Shown here: piece after piece, positions 59,458 to 64,000 of the stretch
Layout of the letters: the number at the start of each line of letters is the position of its first letter
How positions within the stretch are numbered: the first letter of the stretch is position 1
From: Bacillus sp. THAF10
GTDB taxonomy: Bacteria > Bacillota > Bacilli > Bacillales > Bacillaceae_I
Assembly: GCF_009363695.1 (NCBI RefSeq)
Contig: NZ_CP045403.1
Location: 1,468,001 to 1,532,000, forward strand
DNA length: 64,000 nt
Reading direction: 5' to 3'
Notes under the pieces: model-generated
The model's input: the letters and a program-made list of their open reading frames with translations, nothing else
Databases searched by the model: none
What the model was told of the DNA's origin: nothing
Translations under genes and position numbers: made by a program

Positions 59458-61050
59458 ATGCAGATTTCAACTTTTTTGCAAGATCAAAACGATCATTTTC
59501 AAAGACTATTAAAAGAATCAACGCATGCGAGCTGGATGGCGCAAACTACAGGGGAAAAGAAGTGGGCAGAGGAAGCTGGAAAGGCTTCTGCACAATTTAA
59601 TTTATTCTACTCGGATAAACAAAAATACGAGCAAGTAAAAGTTTTTTTGCAAGACACAACTCTTTCAGAAGACGAGAGAAGACAGCTTGAATTATTAGAA
59701 AAGGCTATGAAAGAAAATCAATTAGATCAAAAAACCATAGAAGAACTTTCCGCTCTGTCTTCTGAGTTAAACTACATATTTAATACATATACACCAGAAG
59801 TTGATGGAAAGAAGCTATCTGCAAATGATATTCGAAACATTTTACTTAATAGTAAAAACTGTGTAGAAAGAGAAAAAGCTTGGAAAGCTAGTAAAGAGGT
59901 TGGTGGTGCCGTTTCAAGTAAATTGTTAGAGCTTGTTAAGAAAAGAAACAAGGCTGCCCGCACACTTGGTTATGATAATTATTATCAAATGGCTTTTGCT
60001 AATCAAGAGTTAAACCTAGAAGAGATATTTTCTATGTTTGAGAACCTTCTCGACCAATCTGAAGAGACATTTCGCCTTTTAAAACACGAACTAGACAAAG
60101 AGTTAGCACACAAGTTTTCTATAAATATAGAGGACTTAAGACCATGGCATTATGCTGATCCCTTTTTCCAAGAAGCGCCAGCCAATGACAAGACGAACTT
60201 AGACGGCTACTTCAAAGGCAAAGACTTAAAGCAGCTGACTGCGGATACGTTTGACTCTATGGATATGCCAATTGACGGGTTATATGCTTCTTCTGACTTA
60301 AGCCCGAGAGAAGGGAAAAATCCAACAGCTTTTTGTATGGATATGAACCGAGATGGTGATATAAGAGTGCTCTGTAATAACCTTGATAATACATATTGGA
60401 TGGGTACCATGCTCCATGAATTTGGTCATGCGGCGTATAATAAATATGTAAACCGAGATCTGCCTTACCTTTTACGAAGCTTTGCTCACATTTTGACAAC
60501 AGAAGCGATTGCCATGCTCTTTGGAAAAATGACAGAGAATAGAGAATGGCTCTCGAAATTTCTAAAATTAGATGAAACGAAACTTGAGTCGGTTATGCCG
60601 GACTTGGAAAAGCATGAGCAGTTGAAAATGCTTGTTTCTGCACGTTGGATTATTACATTCGTTTTCTTTGAAAGAAAATTATATGAAAATCCAGATCAAG
60701 ATCTCCCTTCACTCTGGTGGGAAACAGTAGAAAAGATTCAGCTGTTAAACCCTCCAGAGGACAAGTCAAATCCCGACTGGGCAGCAAAAATTCATTTTAC
60801 ACTTGCGCCGGTTTATTACCAGAATTACTTGTTAGGAGAACTAACAGCAGCTCAGCTATACCATTACATCCACACACACATCTCAAAAGAATTTTTCAAT
60901 GTAGGAGTTGGAGCATTCATACGTGATGAATTTTTAGCTCCAGGTGCAAGCTACCATTGGAACAAAAAGATTGAAAAAGTAACAGGGGAGCCACTAAACC
61001 CTGACTATTTTGTCAAATCATATTGTCGAACAGAAAAAGAGATATATTAG
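59458..61050 (+). CDS. M3/M2-type zinc metallopeptidase
   Basis: A 530-residue soluble gluzincin. The zinc site is HEFGH at 320-324 with the third ligand Glu349 in TTEAIAMLFG. A downstream Tyr/His-rich segment (FTLAPVYYQNYLLG) fits the substrate tyrosine of M2/M3 peptidases. The whole chain is helical, like oligoendopeptidase F and ACE-like enzymes. No signal peptide, so it acts on cytosolic oligopeptides. ATG with aggaggggttataa upstream. Single gene ended by a strong terminator. Confidence 0.82.
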   Translation: MQISTFLQDQNDHFQRLLKESTHASWMAQTTGEKKWAEEAGKASAQFNLFYSDKQKYEQVKVFLQDTTLSEDERRQLELLEKAMKENQLDQKTIEELSALSSELNYIFNTYTPEVDGKKLSANDIRNILLNSKNCVEREKAWKASKEVGGAVSSKLLELVKKRNKAARTLGYDNYYQMAFANQELNLEEIFSMFENLLDQSEETFRLLKHELDKELAHKFSINIEDLRPWHYADPFFQEAPANDKTNLDGYFKGKDLKQLTADTFDSMDMPIDGLYASSDLSPREGKNPTAFCMDMNRDGDIRVLCNNLDNTYWMGTMLHEFGHAAYNKYVNRDLPYLLRSFAHILTTEAIAMLFGKMTENREWLSKFLKLDETKLESVMPDLEKHEQLKMLVSARWIITFVFFERKLYENPDQDLPSLWWETVEKIQLLNPPEDKSNPDWAAKIHFTLAPVYYQNYLLGELTAAQLYHYIHTHISKEFFNVGVGAFIRDEFLAPGASYHWNKKIEKVTGEPLNPDYFVKSYCRTEKEIY

Positions 61051-61058
61051 GTGAAGTG

Positions 61059-61093
61059 GGTAAACAGAGGGATAACTTCTGTTTACCTTTTTT
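61059..61093 (+). terminator. Terminator of the metallopeptidase gene
   Basis: GGTAAACAGA (61059-61068) pairs perfectly with TCTGTTTACC (61078-61087), followed by TTTTTT. Confidence 0.92.
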
Positions 61094-61150
61094 ATTGTTT
61101 AGGAAATTATAAAAAATATGTCTTTGGATATCTGGAACAAAAGTAGCAGC

Positions 61151-61425
61151 GTCCAGCTCCATGCGCCAGCGACTAGCAAACTTCCCTCACCTCCTTACGA
61201 TAAGGCAACACGAAAAAGCATCCGCTCTTCGGGTTTGCTTTATCTCATACGGCTCAGTGCCACGAAAAGTGAAGCGGCTCGTTCAGCTCCGACAAGCATA
61301 AGACAGCTTTTTGCAGGAGGCTGTTCTTGCCTCTGGAGAAAAGATGGCTTATGACTCGAGGAGCTAGCCGCAGCAACTAGACAAAGTTTGTACGTCGCAA
61401 AACGGGCGCATTGCGCTTTTGTTCA
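61151..61425. repeat. GTCTAGCTCC-type Bacillaceae repeats, inverted pair
   Basis: GTCCAGCTCCATGCGCCAGC opens the block at 61151, and a related unit runs in reverse at 61347-61382 (ends AGCTAGCCGCAGCAACTAGAC). GTTCAGCTCCGACAAGC and GGGCGCATTGCGCTTTTGTT are further typical pieces. The block is GC-richer than its surroundings and non-coding. Confidence 0.65.
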
Positions 61426-61439
61426 TGGGGGGCCAATTT

Positions 61440-61904
61440 ATGATAACGTTCATACAAAGTCAACAATCTTTACTACAAATAGAGGTAGATATTATGAATT
61501 CGCAGCCAGCATATAACGCGCTGTCTAGTGGAAAGGAAACGCTTTCCCGCTACGATATTCTAAAAGAACAAAAAGAAGAAAAGCTCGACAAGGAAAGATA
61601 CGTCATTAGATGGGAAGAGAATTACGTAGGAATCATTGATTTTACGATGAAAAATCCAAAAGACGGCAATCCTTGGTTGGGACTTTTTATTATCCATTCC
61701 GATTGGGAGAGAAGGGGACTGGCGAAAAAAGCATATGACCATTACGAGAGCATGATGAAAAGCAGGAATGTAAAAACAATTAGATTGGGCTGCTTAGAGG
61801 AAAATAAAAAGGGACTTTTGTATTGGAAGAAGTTAGGGTTTGAAAAGGTGAGAAAGGTATTTTATCGTGAAAAACCTTTATTTATAATGGAAAAAGAACT
61901 ATAA
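61440..61904 (+). CDS. GNAT acetyltransferase
   Basis: A 154-residue acetyltransferase. YVGIIDFTMKNPKDGNPWLGLFIIHSDWERRGLAKKAYDHYE is the acetyl-CoA core with W-E-R-R-G-L-A as the pyrophosphate loop, and ENKKGLLYWKKLGFEKVRKV closes the fold. ATG 61440 is chosen with a G-rich ribosome site (tggggggcc) about 9 bases upstream; earlier in-frame codons lie in the repeat. Substrate unknown. It follows the repeat block directly. Confidence 0.78.
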   Translation: MITFIQSQQSLLQIEVDIMNSQPAYNALSSGKETLSRYDILKEQKEEKLDKERYVIRWEENYVGIIDFTMKNPKDGNPWLGLFIIHSDWERRGLAKKAYDHYESMMKSRNVKTIRLGCLEENKKGLLYWKKLGFEKVRKVFYREKPLFIMEKEL

Positions 61905-62078
61905 AACGAACACGATCATTCAATATTAAAAATCTATGACTTTTTTAACAAATGATTAATTTCTTATGAAAATACACGGAAATTAATATAGAATGGTTAG
62001 TAGAGAGTTTTCGAGTTTTTATGACAATTTACTCTAGTCGATTTCCAAAAGATTTGTTTTAGAAAGGTTTGTCCTTAC

Positions 62079-63311
62079 ATGATATTTAGATGCATTCTTA
62101 TAATTCCTCTTACAATGATTATCCTACTTAGTCACAGTCTACCAATACAGGCAGAAGCGATAAATGAAATTTTCAGTGAATCTGCTATTTTAATAGATGC
62201 TAAATCTGGAGAAGTACTATACGAGAAAGATAGTGAACGCGTCATGTACCCTGCTAGTATTACAAAAATCGTCACCGCTCTTATTGCAATTGAAGAAGGA
62301 GATATGGAGGAGACCGTAACGGTAAGTGAAAATGCCAGAAATCAAGAAGGTTCAAGGGTTTACTTACTTGAAGGAGAAAAGGTATCCTTAAAAAAACTTG
62401 TCCAAGGATTGCTAATTAACTCCGGTAACGATGCAGGAACAGCGATAGCAGAACATTTTGACGGAAATGAAGCAGCTTTTGCAAACAGAATGAACACCTT
62501 TGTGAAAGAACAGATTGGGGTAGATAATACGAACTTTACTAACCCGCATGGTTTATTCCATCCCGATCATGTAACCACAGCGAAAGACATGGCCAAAATT
62601 ACTCAATATGCTCTTAATAACGAAATATTTATGGAAATAGTCGGAACAAAAACCATGGACTGGGTTGGAGAAGGATGGGAAACAACTCTGTATAACCATC
62701 ATCGTTTACTGTGGGATTACGAAGGCACCACTGGTGTGAAAAATGGCTATGTTCCTGAATCTGGTCATACTTTAGTTACCTCAGCCAGTCGAAATGGAAT
62801 GGACCTGATTGCAGTGACATTGAAGGCATCATCCAAATATTACAGTTATTATGACACCATGGCGATTTTGGACTATGGCTTTCAATATTTTACCTCAGAA
62901 AAAATAAAAAGAGGTCAGATGATTGCAGACGCATCGGGCAAAGAATATATGCTCGCAAAGCATGTATATGTTTCTAAGCAAGAAGAAGACAAAGTGCAGC
63001 TTGCAGTGAACGAGAAGAAGCAGTTAGTCGTACAAGTGGGTGACGAGAAACAAATAAAAGATGGTGTACTCGTGGAGAAGGAAACGAATGAACTAAGCCC
63101 GGTTCCTTCCACAAAAACAGAGACGGTAGCGAGCGCAGAAAGACCTACTGAAAATAAAAGTAACATGCTCCTTATTGTATTTATCTTTGTTTGCCTTTTT
63201 CTATTTATTTTCATCATCAGCATGAAGCAAAAGAAGAAAAGGCGGAAAAAGCTAGAAGAACGCTTTTCTAATTCCATAAGATACCAAAAAAGAAGCAATT
63301 TTCATCGCTAA
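62079..63311 (+). CDS. D-alanyl-D-alanine carboxypeptidase, DacF-like, membrane-anchored
   Basis: A 410-residue penicillin-binding protein of the PBP5/DacF type. Signal peptide with a hydrophobic core (about 3-19), SITK with nucleophile Ser60 and Lys63, S115-G-N117, and the third box K221-N-G223 where most relatives have K-T-G. After the catalytic and beta domains a C-terminal helix (about 363-386) is followed by a very basic tail (KQKKKRRKKLEERF). It trims pentapeptides of peptidoglycan, vegetatively or in sporulation. The ATG follows agaaaggtttgtccttac (weak site). Confidence 0.85.
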   Translation: MIFRCILIIPLTMIILLSHSLPIQAEAINEIFSESAILIDAKSGEVLYEKDSERVMYPASITKIVTALIAIEEGDMEETVTVSENARNQEGSRVYLLEGEKVSLKKLVQGLLINSGNDAGTAIAEHFDGNEAAFANRMNTFVKEQIGVDNTNFTNPHGLFHPDHVTTAKDMAKITQYALNNEIFMEIVGTKTMDWVGEGWETTLYNHHRLLWDYEGTTGVKNGYVPESGHTLVTSASRNGMDLIAVTLKASSKYYSYYDTMAILDYGFQYFTSEKIKRGQMIADASGKEYMLAKHVYVSKQEEDKVQLAVNEKKQLVVQVGDEKQIKDGVLVEKETNELSPVPSTKTETVASAERPTENKSNMLLIVFIFVCLFLFIFIISMKQKKKRRKKLEERFSNSIRYQKRSNFHR

Positions 63312-63350
63312 AATAACAGCGTCCTTGCATGGGATGCTGTTATTTTTTTT
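63311..63350 (+). terminator. Terminator of the carboxypeptidase gene
   Basis: AAATAACAGC (63311-63320) with GCTGTTATTT (63336-63345), then T's. Confidence 0.9.
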
Positions 63351-63439
63351 ATACTTTGGGTATAGGTTTATTGAGATTTGGATTCTTGTCCAGCATTTGT
63401 ATATAATGGAGATAGGTAGAAAATAGGAGGGGTATAGGT

Positions 63440-63886
63440 ATGCCAAAAAAAGAAACACAACTCCATCAAGGACTAATTGATGCATTACAAGGAGAAAAAA
63501 TCGTTTCCCTTATCACCTCAGACAAAGACACAAATAAACCAAACTTAAGTATTGTTTCCTGGCTTGTTGCCCATCAGGACGGTAAAACGATTAAATTCGC
63601 CTTGGGTCACAAAGCGGAAAGCGCCTTTAACATTCAGCAAAATCCAGAATTGATACTTGGGGTATATGGCGATGGAAGCTGCTATTCTATCAATGGAAAA
63701 GGAACGGTTTCTGATGTCATTGATAAAACAATGAAATATCGGATCGTAACGGTAGAGGTGGAAGCAGTGGAAGACGTTATATTCTATGGCGGAAAGATTA
63801 CACAGGAACCTGATTATGTGAAAACATATGATGAGGAGCTTGCAAAAAAACTCGATCATGAAGTATATGAAATGTTAAAAGGATAA
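63440..63886 (+). CDS. Pyridoxamine-5'-phosphate-oxidase-fold protein
   Basis: A 148-residue split-barrel protein: SLITSDKDTNKPNLSIVSWLVAHQDGKTIKFALGHKAESAFNIQQNPELILGVYG is the usual flavin/F420-type PNPOx pattern with the K-A-x-N-I-x-x-N-P motif. Members are small flavin-binding oxidoreductases or general-stress proteins. ATG with aggaggggtatagg upstream. Last full gene of the window. Confidence 0.78.
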   Translation: MPKKETQLHQGLIDALQGEKIVSLITSDKDTNKPNLSIVSWLVAHQDGKTIKFALGHKAESAFNIQQNPELILGVYGDGSCYSINGKGTVSDVIDKTMKYRIVTVEVEAVEDVIFYGGKITQEPDYVKTYDEELAKKLDHEVYEMLKG

Positions 63887-63913
63887 TAAACGTCTTATAA
63901 AACAGTGCCAATA

Positions 63914-64000
63914 TGATCTGACCCAATAAAGTTAGACACTAATCTAATTTTTACGGGGCAGTTCAATAAGGTGCTGTTTTTTTATGGATTATGTTTTTCA
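63914..64000. mobile_element. Possible terminus of an IS3-family element (truncated by window)
   Basis: TGATCTGACCCAATAAAGTT then AGACACTAATC resembles the terminal inverted repeat of IS3-family (IS150-group) elements in Bacillaceae. No transposase reading frame is visible in the remaining ~60 bases, so this may be an end of an intact element or a relic. Confidence 0.4.

Noticed and set aside
61118..61354. 78-codon ORF between the metallopeptidase and a GNAT gene
   Set aside because: It lies within GTCTAGCT-type palindromic repeats, lacks a ribosome site and has a composition unlike proteins.
1..64000. CRISPR arrays, tRNA or rRNA genes, prophage modules
   Set aside because: No regularly spaced short repeats with unique spacers, no cloverleaf or rRNA-like sequence, and no phage structural or integrase genes were recognised.

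Overview
The window is about 38 % G+C, densely coded, with strong Shine-Dalgarno sites, frequent TTG/GTG starts, gerP-type spore genes, CcpA/CodY-type control sites and Bacillaceae-type interspersed palindromic repeats. It is chromosomal DNA of an endospore-forming member of the Bacillaceae. I cannot name the species from the sequence alone. No rRNA, tRNA, CRISPR array, prophage or complete insertion sequence was seen.

Layout. 1-1080: spore-germination (GerP-family) paralogues. 1294-7219: a cluster for acyl-amino-acid / p-aminobenzoyl-glutamate use (two M20 hydrolases, an unusual regulator, an AbgT transporter, an HPr-like protein). 7430-19495: mixed housekeeping and accessory genes, including an ABC-F ribosome-protection ATPase and an RsgA GTPase, each behind a leader with a small upstream ORF and a terminator, plus an RsbR-type stressosome protein. 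19637-25493: a five-gene acyl-CoA catabolism operon (SDR, acyl-CoA dehydrogenase, thiolase, CaiB-type CoA transferase, acyl-CoA ligase). 25772-29487: a TIGR01777 epimerase, a DksA-like protein, a FhuF-like iron reductase and ilvA. 30127-40510: the ilvE-ilvD-ilvB-ilvN-ilvC-leuA-leuB-leuC-leuD operon. 40815-52049: lipoproteins, a CdsA paralogue, a two-component system with PepSY and YtkA-like partners, YhfK, a split ThrE-type exporter and a LysM-CAP protein. 52360-56396: a TetR regulator and nagA-nagB-nagR. 56773-63886: four GNAT acetyltransferases, an M3-type peptidase, a DacF-type carboxypeptidase and a PNPOx-like protein. The last ~90 bases look like the terminus of an IS3-family element.

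The most striking signal is the control region of the ilv-leu operon. Two cre-like sites and a CodY-like box precede a consensus sigma-A promoter. The transcript then carries a ykkC-type aptamer whose P1 stem competes with a terminator, so ligand binding should turn the operon on. The context fits the ppGpp-sensing subtype, and no leucine T-box is visible. Two other leaders (ABC-F gene and rsgA) look like ribosome-sensing attenuators.

The window is also rich in non-coding repeats. One family has TIRs GAGGCTGGGAC, with three copies, all exactly at convergent gene ends. A second, MITE-like family has about seven copies, several starting at a stop codon. Bacillaceae-type palindromic repeats are present in at least five copies. 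Many seem to double as transcription terminators, and one supplies the last codons and stop of the TetR gene.
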